NCBI GenBank assembly: GCA_039621445.1
Contig: CP154956.1
Span: forward strand, 83,510,474-83,574,473
Direction: 5' to 3'
DNA from: Euglena gracilis
Taxonomy: Eukaryota > Euglenida > Euglenophyceae > Euglenales
Length of the DNA stretch: 64,000 bases
Shown piece after piece: positions 52,930-64,000 of the stretch. The notes beneath the pieces were generated by a model that searched no databases, was not told where the DNA came from, and saw nothing but the letters and a program-made list of their open reading frames with translations. Every line of letters starts with the position of its first letter. Position 1 is the first letter of the stretch. The translations under genes and the position numbers were made by a program.

Positions 52930-54190
52930 TTTGTCTATCGTTGTTTTTGCCCACTCTGTACTAGCGAACCTGTCAAATGGCAGTTTCTCGGGGGGCGCAG
53001 GCACACAACACAAGAGGGGCGGGTAGGGACCAACACGAGAGAAATGCTCCTGAAAGTAGAACTCGGAAAGGGGGGGGTACGAAAAAAAGGCACACCGTTG
53101 CTGTCGATGGTGCGAAATTTGTCCTGTGAAATCCCCAAGCCCACTCCAACCAGTACACAATGCGGGATGGGTGAGGATCCTTCTGATCAGGTTGGAGCTG
53201 CCCCTCCTGCAACCCCACCCCGGCCAGACGGAGGAGGTTCACCAAAATAGGGCCTCTTTGGTGGAGAGTGCCTGGCCTGAGCACGCAGCCAATTTTGTCC
53301 ATGTGGAGGTAAGATCCTTGCTGTGAGCGCCTGTTCAGGCAGATACCCCTCTTCCTGGGAGGTCTCGATCGGCTGAACATTCGGCCTGGCTCTGAGTCGA
53401 AGAGACAATTTGTGTCCCGCCTCGCACCCTTGCCATTTTGCTGCCCCCCAAAATGAACAGCGATCCATTTCGATCAAATCCATCCAATCAAAAGAACAGC
53501 GATTTTTTATGCCCAATTGGGCATTTCGACGCAGAAATGTGATGTGAGTTGGTTGCTGGGCAGAGGGGTTGAAGGGAATGGTTGAGGTTGCCCATCATCG
53601 CCCTCTGTCTGAACTTCTCAGATTTCATACAAGCCCAGGGACGGTGGGGGTCTTCCCCAGGCAGCGGCTGAAATTCTGGCCGAAATGAGCCGAAATGGGG
53701 AGTGGGGTCCAACCGCAATGAATCCGCGCATACCACTTCCGAAATTCGAGCCAAAAGTGGCCAACTCCGAGGTGGGCGGAGGTGCTTGAAGGGGCACACA
53801 CGCCACTGGAGGCCCAGTCGCAAGGCCGTTCCAATTCGGACCGTGCGCGTCGAATCGGGCCATCCCCAAGCGGCCCTCCGGCAGGGGGGGCTGGGACCCC
53901 CCCCGCTATCGCCCTGCCCACCCACCGCCACAACCCAGCAGTGTGTCATCAATATGCTCAACCCCGGTGGATCGAGGGTTGGCGAGGGGTGCCCTGTGGA
54001 ACCCCTGGGGGGGGGATCCCTTTCAATGGCCTTTTCGGATCCCCAACCCAGGATTACGTTGATGAGATGCCCCAACGGTTCCAAAATATGGGATTTGGGT
54101 GAGGGGTTTTGCTGCGGTGGCAACCCCTCCGCCGTTGGTTGCCCAGGAGCCCCTTCGTGAGGTGGGGGAGGAGAATGGTCGGTTCCTCCT
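52930..54190. other. Gene-poor stretch
   Basis: Intermediate GC. Open frames exist at 53600-53940 on both strands but without convincing codon bias or motif. Confidence 0.3.
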
Positions 54191-54344
54191 CCCTCGGTGG
54201 CTGGAACATACCATTGCTTAGCGACCCCGGGGGGGGGGGGTCACTTTCCACTCCGAAAAAAACCAGTCAGTCACTTTTTTTCGGCCAAGCCAGTCAGTCA
54301 CTTTACCCCCGGGGGGGGGGGGGGTCGGCCACTCAGGAAAACCA

Positions 54345-56741
54345 CTTAGGCGGCCGAATTCGCACTTAAGCTTTTTTCCTTTTGATGCGCGCAATTGCGC
54401 AAATTTACGATTTTTTTGTAACCCCTGGGACCCTGTACCCTGACAGCCGGAACACGATTTAAGAACCGTTACACCCATCTATTGGAGGGGATTAACACCC
54501 AGTGGTCTGGTGTGCATGCTGCTTGCCAGGTGACGTTAATAGGACGGAGGGTGAGACTTGTGCTGTTGTACATCAAACGGGAGAGAGGCACACACCACTT
54601 GTGACGACACTTGGAAACGGTGCTGACGTGCTGGCTGAACTGGCTTGGACACTGCCGCCACCGGTGAGAACACACTGAGTCTCACTAGATAACAACACCA
54701 CAGACACACAGACTACGTGAGGCAGTCATCACGCAATTGATGTGTGTTTATGGGCGCAATTGCGCAAATAAAACAATTGTGTTTTATGCGCGCATTTGCG
54801 CAAATAAAACGTCCACCGATGATGATAAAATGATGTGTTTATGGGCGCCAGTGCGCGCACCAACAAATTTGTTTATGTGCGCATTTGCGCAAATGCGCAC
54901 ACCACCAAATGCGTTTGATGCGCGCATTTCCGCCCACCAAACACGTACGTTTTCCTTCCATGTTAAAAGACACCAATAAGGACCATGAACTAGAAGGTTT
55001 AAAAACGTGATGGACGTGTTGGTGCGCGCATGTAAAAAACACCGGTTTTTGTGCACAATTTGGGGGGGGGGGTCCCACCGCTTTGATGCGTCCAATCCAG
55101 TGGTGGTGGTTCAACACTTCCTTGTACCCAAAGTAACGGGTGTTTGAGGGCCACCTCTCTCCAGCTGTTGGTTGCCATGCACTGGCACCACGTCGTCCCC
55201 CCAGTCTTACACCCCGGTGGCGGGGTATAATGTGACCGCTGTGGTGGGTGTCGTTGCACCGGGGAGGTCGATGCCGGCCTGCTGGGTGCTGAAGCATCAG
55301 CAGCTGATGGGGCTGCAGCGGCGGAGCCGAAGCCGCAGGCCAGCCGCAGGGCCCTTGGGAACCAAAAATTGGTGTGCACCCACCATCAAAAGATGCTATC
55401 TCTCCATCTTTTGCCGGGCCTGTCGATGGTAAAAAAAAACGGCACCGTAACACCATATCCCGGAGGGGACGGTGTGATCATTTGGGTTGAACCCACTCAG
55501 AAGCCACTAAGGGTGGCTGTAGGAGCGCCAAAGGAAGTCACTTATTACTCCTCCATTGGTGGTTTATTTCACGTTGTTTTATGGACGCAAGTGCGCAAAT
55601 AAAACAGATGTAAACTGAAAAATTTACATCTGTTTTATTTGCGCATTTGCGCCCACAAACAACGTGATGCGCGCAAATGCGCAAGCAAACCACTTCCACT
55701 GTCGGCGTTTGACGGCTGTGTTTCTGTCTCACCGTTCTTCTTTGCGTTCATTTGCGCAAATGCGCGCATCAAACACAAAACATGTTTATGCGCGCATTTG
55801 CGCAAATGCGCGCATAAACATGTTTTGTGTTTGATGCGCGCATTTGCGCCCATAAGCTTGCGCGTTGACAAACAGTGTGGCAAACCCACCAACTGGATGG
55901 CCCGTCAGTCCGTGCCGTCACGGCCTCTTTGTCACACCGTTTATCAGCAGCGTCAGTTCGTGGGTACCAAAGCCCAATCCTTGAAGGACATGTTTATGTT
56001 GATGCGCGCAATTGCGCGCATCAACATAAGCATGTTGGTGCGCGCAATTGCACGCATCAAACGTAATTTTGTCCTTCCAGTGTTGGGCTTCTCCTGCAGG
56101 GTTCTTTGCCACACAGCTGGTTGTGAGCATCCGGGGTATAAGCCGGGTGGGAGACACCCGTCCCCTTTATTCCCTTCATTCCCTGTGGACCCCATTTCAT
56201 CCCCTCTGCGCTTCCCTTGCCAAACACCCCGTACTCACCTTCCTTCCCCTGTGTCCTTCCCGCCGACTTGATCACACCACACCCACACCCCCCGGACCTT
56301 CCTCCCCGCGCTTTAACAAACAGCCCAAAAACACCACACCAAGGCGCCGCAAGCAAAGCAGTCTGGCAAACACCCAGGACGCACACCGCCGGCAGCTCGG
56401 ACACACCCGGGGACACAGTCGAAAGAAGCAACAGGGGCAGTAAAGGTCCCGTTCCTATGGTGCTTTTTTGCGTTTTTTTCAGGGTGGGCCGGCAGGGTCC
56501 CGTAGGTTTGGGCCCACAAAGTCCTTCCCGACACCCCAAAAAATCACTGTTTTTCGCAAAAGTCCCGGGGGTCTCACAGCCAAAATCAGAATTTTGCTCG
56601 TTTTTTGCACTCTCTTGTTGCCGTGTTTTAAAACCCCCCGGACCTTCACAGCCGAAACAGAGCACAATCAAAAAAATCGTAAATTTGCGCAAATGCGCGC
56701 ATCAAACGAAAAAAGCTTAAGTGCGAATTAGGCCGCCTAAG
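54345..56741. mobile_element. 2.4-kb CTTAGGCGG inverted-repeat element, nested, duplication AACCA
   Basis: Same ends as 41037-42186, flanked by AACCA at 54340-54344 and 56742-56746, interrupting an AAAACCAGTCAC word of the host element. Contains an extra 54453-55696 segment absent from the shorter copy and many GCGCAAATGCGC palindromes. No transposase motif recognised in its open frames. Confidence 0.93.
55754..55849. repeat. Perfect 96-bp palindrome
   Basis: Two 48-nt arms meet between 55801 and 55802. The arms contain GCGCAAATGCGC, CAAACACAAAACATG and GCGCGCATTTGC. The copy at 41200-41296 has one mismatch. Confidence 0.97.
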
Positions 56742-56989
56742 AACCAGTCACTTCTTGGCCTTTCAAGGCCATTTTTGGCCAAAATTTTATCCAGCGCCTT
56801 CGGAACCAGTTGGCCACTCAGCCACTTTGGGTGATTTCTGGCCTGCCCCACCCCGGGGGGAGGGGGGTCACAGCCAAAAAGCCAGTCAGCCACTCTGAAA
56901 AAAACCAGTCAGTCACCCCCCCGGGGGGGTGGGGTGGGACAGGTGTTAAGCAATGGTCTGGGCTGGAACCATGTGTCAGTTGGGGAGAA

Positions 56990-58840
56990 TGAGGTTGTTC
57001 AACTGAGGCTGAAAACAAAAAAAAATACCCAGCATCAGATGTCCAGCCCCCTATACAATCCAATGTGAAGCGGATCCCCCCCCCCCCGGAATCTCCATTT
57101 TGGGTCTGCCGCCTTCCGTGGCCCCAAGTCCCCCAGGTACTTCGACGAAGCACCTCAAGCCTCTGTGTGAAACCAGATTCAGGCCTGACTTTGGCGGGGT
57201 TCCACCCTGGACTCCGCCAAGAGTTCGGCATTGATTCCTTGGGACAACACCGACAACATTGGGAGTGCATGGGGATGGTGAAAACGGGGCTGGGGGGGGG
57301 GGGCTACCTGTTAGACGTGGTAAAACATAAGTGAAAATAAATTGCATAAGTGCACACACTACAATAGAGGTGTGAACGTGTACAGAAAATGGCAGCGTTC
57401 CTGTGGTGCAACACCGAAAATAGAAAAGAAAATCACGTTGCGTCACTGACACAAGTGTTACAGAACCGTCAGACAGTCATTCATTTCATATGGGCGGAAT
57501 GGAGTGCAGTGCTTGCAGTGTTGTATTTGTGTGTTATATGTATTCTGAAAATGCATACTTTAGCTCGAAAGATCAATCACTTTCAATCACTTACAACCAT
57601 TTACAGCAACACCAAACTCAAATTCCCAAAAATGAAATCTCGACTCACAATTCTGGCAAAGAGCACCTGAAAAATTGAGTGGAGCACAGTATCTTACACA
57701 TGTGACTGTGGGAAGGGCGAAGTGAGGGGCGGTGGCTGTGCCAGGCAAGCCAACGGAGGTGGAATATGGTACAGAATGGACGGCGATGCGGAAGTCGCTG
57801 CCAGTGTGAAGGATAGCATAGCTGCAGAGCAAACGAAGACCCCCCCCCCCAAGGCGTCGGGCTGGAATGCGACAAAATGGTGGAGACCAATCGGGTGCTG
57901 GCGTGTCCTTCTTTGCGGGGAGACAAACCACTGCCGGTCAAATGCAAATGCTGTGTATATTGTTTGTGTGGAATTGCTACCATGAGACAAAGAGCATTGT
58001 TTTAGGGTTTACTCGTGATTTAGCAGAGTTGAAGTTCATTAACCATTCATTATGGGGGGAAAGCAGCAATGTCACATGTGGAACGATGAAAGGAAAGAAA
58101 GCAAGCAAGCAAGCAAGCAAGAAAGAAAGAAAAGAAGAAGAAGGACTTTATGGAGGTTTCTCATTTAGTAAAAACACAGCATTAGGTTCCGGGGGTTTGT
58201 CAGAATGGGAAATGTCACCCGATTCCCGAGAAAATGTGAGAAACTCAAAGACAAATGACAGCACACACAGCCTAGAAATACATTATTTTGCACCGACTCA
58301 AAAAAACCAAAGCTTTCGCCAGGGATTCTGTGCAAAGAATCTGGGTCAGGGTAACTCTATTTGGAAAAACATCACATCAAATCTGAAACAGACGCCGGCT
58401 TGGAAAAAATACTTCAGCAGTGTGAGCAATGAATTTGCAGATTTCTGCAGAAGCGGGCCAGGAGGAGGAAAAACTGTCTGAATTAAAACAACACTAAAAA
58501 AAAGTTGCAAAGCAACATCAGCCAAAAAAAATACAGACCCGGTGCACGGGGTAGTGGTGGGGGAAAAAATCAGACCAGAAGTTTCCAAAAACTTCTCCAA
58601 CCTGACGGTGCTGGCCAGAGCAGAGCGGATTGACATCGAGCGGGGGGGGGGGGGGGGGCTGGCATATGAGGCAGCAAGGGAAGGGAGGGGAAGGGACAAT
58701 AGGGAGGGACAGCCCGGCAAGGGTCAGCCGTACAACGCAGGGTGGCGGTGGACGCCCTTCGGCACCGCGTGGCGGCTCCCTGGGCGGGACACAAAACTAA
58801 GGGTACCTCTGTCATGCAACAAAACGAAAATCGACCAAAA
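56990..58840. other. Gene-poor stretch
   Basis: Balanced composition, stops in all frames, short GAAA/GCAA repeats at 58095-58140. A plus-strand segment near 58540-58640 looks mildly coding but is unsupported. Confidence 0.3.
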
Positions 58841-58870
58841 AAAACTTAAGCGCGAGATGTGCCGCCTAAG
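58836..58870. mobile_element. Solo CTTAAG-type element end
   Basis: CAAAAAAAACTTAAGCGCGA, then GATGTGCCGCCTAAG, close to the solo end at 490-528. Confidence 0.4.
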
Positions 58871-59117
58871 AAAGTGGCGTGCAACTCTCATCTTTGCTGT
58901 GGTTCTCGAAAATTGTAAAGGGCGGTCTGGACGCCCCAGCATTCTTCGGGTACTTTGTGGGAGGTGTTAGGTGGTTATTTGGGGTGGAAAAGAAACCTGT
59001 TCTGCAAAAAGAAAACAAGTGCAAACACAAACCAAATCCAAAACATGTGTCAAGGTTGATTTTTGGGTTTGAAACTCTGCAAAAGCTGCTGCTAGCATTT
59101 GAGTGTGCTTGAATATA

Positions 59118-59166
59118 CATATATAATATATATGTATTATATAATATAATATATAATATATAATAC
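59118..59166. repeat. ATATA island
   Basis: TATATAATATA words; no gene. Confidence 0.85.
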
Positions 59167-59979
59167 ACACGTTTATGTGCAAAGTTCTGAAAAATCTACA
59201 AGCAGTACTAGGTCCGACGACCTCAACATTTGGGCAATTTTCTTGACATTTTGTTCACTTTTTATTACAGTTTACTTCGGACAGAACCGCCATTCCAAGC
59301 GCAAAGTTCACAACAGAACTGGCGTCTGGGAACAATTCCTCACAGACAGAACCGGTGACCGGAACCAGTGGGGGGTAATGCCAGTTCTGTCCTGAATTCC
59401 GCAGCTCAAATGCCGCTTTCAGGGCTTCGGTTCGGATCAGCGGACATTTTTTTTACGATTTTGAGTCATTTGCTTGTTACGATTTTGGGGATGTTTTGAA
59501 TTTCGCAATTTGGGCCATTTCAGGTCCAAAAAAAAAGGCCCAAAAAAGGTCATCAATCGGGCAACTAAAGTACATTTTGATGGCTTCAATTTGTGTTTGG
59601 GCTATTTCTTGTTTCTATTTGAGTTATTTCTGCTTCATTTTCGAGATATTTTGGACGGTTGAAAAACTGCCAAAAAAAAGGTGAAAAATGGTCATTTGGA
59701 TTTGGGTAAACTTTGGCAAGTCATGGAGCCAGCCAGGTGCCATTGGATATTTCCCATTTGGGCCCCAGAGAGATGTGATGTGTCAAAATTCATTCTTTTT
59801 TGATGGCAGAAAAGTAAAGAACTTGTTTTACAATGCCTTACTTTGAAGCTGTGTCTAGTAAAACTGGTGCACCTCGGGCTGGACACAGAATTAAGATCAA
59901 TATAGGGCTTTTCATGCGACAGTGCGGGATATTTACGACCCAAACAGTACCCTGTGAGGGGGGAGGGTCATGTTGGGTC

Positions 59980-60269
59980 CATGGTTTTTTTAAAGACCGG
60001 GGGGGAGGGGGGGGAGGGGGTCGGCACCCACCCACCCACCCCCTGGGGTGGCCCCCCTGGCGGAGGGGGGGGACCCACCCACTTTTACCTGAAAAAAGGC
60101 CAAAAAAATGCTAAAAATAGCACATTTTCCAAAATTTCCAGCGCCTTATATACCCACCAGCCCCTACCCCAACCCCAACCCCCCGGGGGAGGCGGTCCAA
60201 GGGACCCATCCACCTACCCCCCTCCCCCCCCCCGGGGGGAGGGGGTCCAAGACTTAAAAGAAAACCCTG
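59980..60269. mobile_element. 290-bp element, duplication GTTGGGTC/GTCGGGTC
   Basis: CATGGTTTTTTTAAAGACC ... ACTTAAAAGAAAACCCTG with flanks matching at 7 of 8 positions. Interior like 17915-18156 and 20112-20420. Confidence 0.75.
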
Positions 60270-60944
60270 GTCGGGTCGGCCGACTCCATTTGGTATTCAA
60301 CCAAATGTTGGGTCGGCTCTCTAGTTGGCTGACTAGTCCGTCGACCCACAGTGTACTGTATGCACAGGGGCGCTTTTAGGATTGGTGACAAAAAAAAATG
60401 TTCTTTGAGTCTTTATTCGACTTTTTTAAACAAAGACTGTCTTGGAGTCAAAGCTTTAAGAACAAGCTTCTGGGGGGGGGGGGGGGTAAATGGCTTCATA
60501 ACAGAAAGCTTCGTACCCAAAGGGATTGATCACTTCTGCCAAGAACAAACAAATGCAAAGACAAAACAATTCAAAAAAGCAAGACTCTATAAAATCGATT
60601 CTTGAGTGCACTGAGGGGGAGAGAAAGGGAGGTCCTGGAAGGGAACCAATGATTGAAATGTGGCATACCTTGCCGCTCGTTGTGCGTTGCAACCTGGATG
60701 GACCCATCTGGAAGGGGACAGGAGGCTGCCAGCTGTGTGTCCCAGGCCCCGGCGATGCCAAAGCATCACGAGCTGTCATTTTCTGGAAAACCAAGAGTTA
60801 CCGAAATCATCGGTGACAACTTCCAGATGACAAACAATAGATGTTGCGGGCCCAGGAATCAGAACTGCACCGTGAAAGCCCAAGATTCCAAAACACATAC
60901 ACACACATAAACAAACATGTTCATGTTCACATTTAGGCCGGGGA

Positions 60945-61085
60945 TCGGACCTTTCGTGAAGGTGGAACCGCCGTAGCTGGCAATGAGGGGCCGCTGGTGA
61001 GGCTGAGAGGACGTCCGGGCACGATGGGCAGGGTGGGGGCGGCGGAGGGTGTCGGCTCGGGGTTCCCGGAACCGTGGCACTGGCA
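60945..61085 (-). CDS. Exon, Pro/Ser/Thr-rich
   Basis: NPEPTPSAAPTLPIVPGRPL then SLTSGPSLPATAVPPSRK. C/G-ending codons; disordered. Confidence 0.5.
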
Positions 61086-61885
61086 GGGGGGCACAGAGGT
61101 GTCCAGAAACAAACCCAAAGATTGCCAATTTTCAGATCTTCGTTCCAATGCTTCTTGGAATATGGTATGGTCATTGTATCCCCAATGTATTAAAAAGGCA
61201 AGGTTGCAACAGAGAATGGGGGGTTGTGGGGAAAGTGTTGATAAAAGACAATTCCTGAAATCATGAAATTAAATTTGCAGACAATTACCAATTTTGCCTT
61301 TGTTTCAATGTGCACTGTGCACTGCCAGAGTACTTCACAATTTTGGCTTATGGTGGTTAAGGGGGGGGATGGGGTGGTCCAGACCCCCTCTGGAACCACA
61401 AACATCAGGAAGGAATCACTTCACAGACTTCAGTGAGAGCAGCCCAAAAAATTCATATCCCAGAACGTGTCACTCGACGGCCTGGCAGTCAACGCAGCAA
61501 GCAGCACTCCAACGGATCTTTCATTGTAGCCATTCGGCTTGGTGATAGACGGCAGCCGACTCCTCGGGGGTGACGGAGTTTCTCTTAGAGTTGCTTTTCA
61601 ATGTTTTCCCTTGCTTTTCCATGGCGTTCCTTTTTTCGCTGTTTTTACTGCCCCTTGCATCTCTTTTACATATTTTACACCCGCGTTGCTTTCTGGAGAT
61701 ATTTTGGCTCAGTCATCGGGCCGCCACATAGCCACACACCGTGAACTTGCATTGCATGACGGAAAGCCGGACCAGCTGCAACCGCGGCCACCTCAGCTGT
61801 GAGGAACGGAACAATGCACAAAGCCCAACACGAAACGGAAATACACCACCCAACCCTGGTGCGAAAGGAACGCATAAGTCCCGGT

Positions 61886-62206
61886 CATCCCATTGCTTAC
61901 CAACCCCGCGGGGGAGGGGGGGGCACTTTCCACAATCAAAAAACCAGTCAACCACTTTTGAAAACCACTTCCGACCCCTCTCCCCCCCTGGGGGGTCTGT
62001 CACTTGGGTCACTCGGCCAAAGATGGCTCAAAATCAAAGAATTTTGGCAAAACCCCCAAAAAAAATTTCCGTAGCCTTCAATGCTGGGCAGTTGTTCCTG
62101 GTCGACCACACACCCCCGGGGGGGGGGGGGGGATCCGGAGCCAAAAACCAGTAAGTCACTCTCAAAAAACCAGGCAGCCGTCGGACATGCCTCAAGCAAT
62201 GGCATG
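61886..62206. mobile_element. 321-bp CATCCCATT-type element, duplication GTCCCGGT
   Basis: CATCCCATTGCTTACCAACC ... CTCAAGCAATGGCATG with GTCCCGGT at 61878-61885 and 62207-62214. It sits just beyond a gene's stop codon. Confidence 0.93.
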
Positions 62207-62251
62207 GTCCCGGTGTCGCCCAGCCCAACAGGACATAGATGTCACATTGTC

Positions 62252-62345
62252 TCACACACCAGGCTGCGGAGCCTGCTTTGGCGCCGGTGAAGAGGTTTCC
62301 TGGGCCTTCGGGGCATCACCGTCCTCCTCCTCTTCCTCCTCCGCC
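62252..62345 (-). CDS. C-terminal exon, acidic tail
   Basis: HLAEEEEEEDGDAPKAQETS then SPAPKQAPQPGV and TGA at 62252-62254. Marks the 3' end of a gene lying to the right; the 321-bp element begins 46 bp downstream. Confidence 0.6.
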
Positions 62346-62584
62346 AGGTGTCTGGTCGCGCCAACTGTGGCGGAGGGACCGGGACGTGTTGGACAGCAGC
62401 CCGCCCCAGTGCACACCAAAACTTTAATGATATGATCAGGATGATAATAAGACTGATTATGAAACAAAAAAGAAAAGAAAGCGGAAGAAAACTGCCCCAC
62501 CAGAGCCTGTGTGGGGAAATCTTTTTTTTTTTGAATCCCGTTGGAAGCAGCAACAGAGACGCATACAATTGAGGCAAACCTGTG

Positions 62585-62720
62585 GGTCTTGCTGCGGCTG
62601 CTGCAGCAAGCTGGAGGGACCGGTGGAGAGCGGATCGATGCCCGCGGGCGCACGCTGGACCGATACGAAAACGACGGGACAGGGCGGGGGTGAAGAACCT
62701 CCGGGGAACGGTGGGCAGCG
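62585..62720 (-). CDS. Probable exon
   Basis: SVQRAPAGIDPLSTGPSSLL then QQPQQDPQVCLNCMRLCC. Likely the exon before 62252-62345; boundaries and linkage not shown. Confidence 0.4.
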
Positions 62721-62904
62721 GCGACAGCGACGCAGCAACCTCTCCACCCGCCAATGACAAAATCCATACCTCCTCTCCCCCCTTGCATGTGAAGAATTTT
62801 GGCGATAATATGCAAAAGGCCGAAGGCCAACTTCAGGGGGGCATGTAAGGAGGAGGGAGGAGGGTGGAGGGGGGGGGGAATCCAGCCCCCCCCTGGAATA
62901 TTGT

Positions 62905-63240
62905 GGAAATTCCCACCACTGTGCCACAGTGAGTAACAGTCCAACAGTTCCCCACCCCCCCCCAATCCCAACTCACCTCTATAAAATGAAAAGCTCCCAC
63001 CGCTGTGACACCCCAGTTATTGCACAAATCCCCCCGCCTCGCCCATATGACAATTCCCACCGGCACACAACCGTGAGTGACAGCACTGTGTTGCCCCAAT
63101 CCCCCACCCCCCAAACTTTATTTGATTGAAAAATTCCCACCGCTGTGCTGCAGTGAATAACAGTCCAGTTGGTGCCCCCCATCCCCGCCCACCAGTATGA
63201 AAATATCTCGCCACCGTGCCACCGTGAGTGGCAGCACAAT
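62905..63240. repeat. Degenerate ~75-bp tandem repeat, about five units
   Basis: Each unit opens with ATTCCCACCGCTGTGC and CAGTGAGTAACAGTCC-like words and ends in a C-rich, AT-ending spacer. Confidence 0.7.
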
Positions 63241-63414
63241 TGGCCTTCAAACCCAATGCTGTGCCACACCCCAATCGGTGGGACAGCAGAACAGCAGGAC
63301 AGGTACATGGCCCAGTCCCGTGGCCAGAAAGTCACTTTCAGGGAGCATTCAATGAATGTGACATTAATTCAAGTAACGTTAATGCAATCCAATCCCAGAA
63401 AGCTGTCACGCGAC

Positions 63415-63740
63415 AGGTCAGCCAGTACAAAGCCATATTTCCACTGGGCTTGGGTTCGGCCGCAGGAAATAAATATTCAGCTGTTTCAGGTTTTGCGAAA
63501 ATGGCGATGAAATGCGTTTCACCGAGAATGCATTGGCCTTTTGGTACCAGAATGTCACGGGGAGTTCTTGCACAACGGCCACACCAACACACAGAGTGCA
63601 AGACAGGCGGTGACACAAAGCTAAACGGCGAACACCGATGGCAGCAGCCAGCGACGTCCGCCTCCGGGAGCTGCCAATGGAGGAGGGCCGGGGCTCACTG
63701 AGGGGGAGAGTGCAGAAGTGCCATCGTCCATGGTGCACCG
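63415..63740 (-). CDS. Possible exons, low support
   Basis: Minus frames include DILVPKGQCILGETHFIAIF and, overlapping in another frame, VTFWYQKANAFSVKRISS; only one can be real. GC is intermediate. Confidence 0.25.
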
Positions 63741-64000
63741 GCAGACAACCAGACAGACTTCTAGGTGGGTTAGCAGGTTCCTTGCCTGACAGTCAGTGAG
63801 CAGAGAGAATTAGACCAATATGATGTGAATTCAACGGCTCAAAAAACCAGGAAGAACATCGGTATGGTATCAAAAAATCATTCAAGAAAAATGAGCGGCT
63901 TGGAGTGCCCGAATTTTCTCGAAAAAAATATCTAGAAACGTCTGGAAAATGTGAGCTTTGGAACGTCCAAGAATATTTTTTGAAGAAAAAAAGCACAAGT

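Larger units (their letters stand above)
54207..56960. mobile_element. CATACCATT-type element carrying a nested insertion, duplication GGCTGGAA
   Basis: CATACCATTGCTTAGCGACC ... GTGTTAAGCAATGGTCTG, flanked by GGCTGGAA at 54199-54206 and 56961-56968. Without the nested element it is about 350 bp, like 38457-38827. Confidence 0.93.

Noticed and set aside
58540-58640. Plus-strand frame GEKIRPEVSKNFSNLTVLAR
   Set aside because: Attractive wording but isolated, without bias at third positions or neighbouring plus-strand exons.

Overview
The window is eukaryotic nuclear DNA, most probably from a euglenid (Euglena-like). It has no bacterial-style genes. Short GC-rich, C/G-ending exons of about 25-250 bp sit in a sea of introns, G/C homopolymer runs, microsatellites and small inverted-repeat elements. 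The decisive evidence is a low-molecular-weight protein tyrosine phosphatase (LMW-PTP) gene on the minus strand (6483 down to 815). I could join it from six exons into a complete frame of 188 codons plus stop. At four of its five introns the ends are not GT-AG. They carry a trinucleotide at about +4 to +6 (CAG, CTG or GTG) that is complementary to one about 5 nt before the 3' end, which is the hallmark of euglenid nonconventional introns.

Layout, read on the minus strand from right to left. The 3' end of one gene (acidic C-terminus, stop at 62252) lies at 62.2-62.8 kb. From about 61 kb to 24 kb there are some 35 exon-like patches encoding proline/serine/alanine-rich and short helical segments; these belong to one very large or several successive unrecognised genes. 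From about 17.9 kb to 7.9 kb lies a run of helical, Gln/Glu/Ala-rich exons ending in a stop at 7896, two of whose introns join in frame by the same nonconventional rule. LMW-PTP follows. I found no convincing plus-strand gene.

The spaces between exons hold at least fourteen short inverted-repeat elements. Many have intact 8-bp target duplications and ends of the form CAG(GC)...(GC)CTG or CATAC...CTG. The 3 nt before CAG plus the 5 nt after CTG removed by the introns add up to exactly 8, so splicing a freshly inserted element by the intron rule would remove it together with one copy of its target duplication. This is the most interesting signal here: it suggests these elements are the source of the nonconventional introns.

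A second element type (CTTAGGCGG...CCGCCTAAG ends of about 73 bp, 5-bp duplications, internal GCGCAAATGCGC palindromes) occurs twice, once nested inside an element of the first type. Large microsatellites include about 820 bp of CATA and about 140 bp of GGCT. Limits: exon boundaries outside LMW-PTP and a few verified introns are approximate, and functions of those genes are not recognised.
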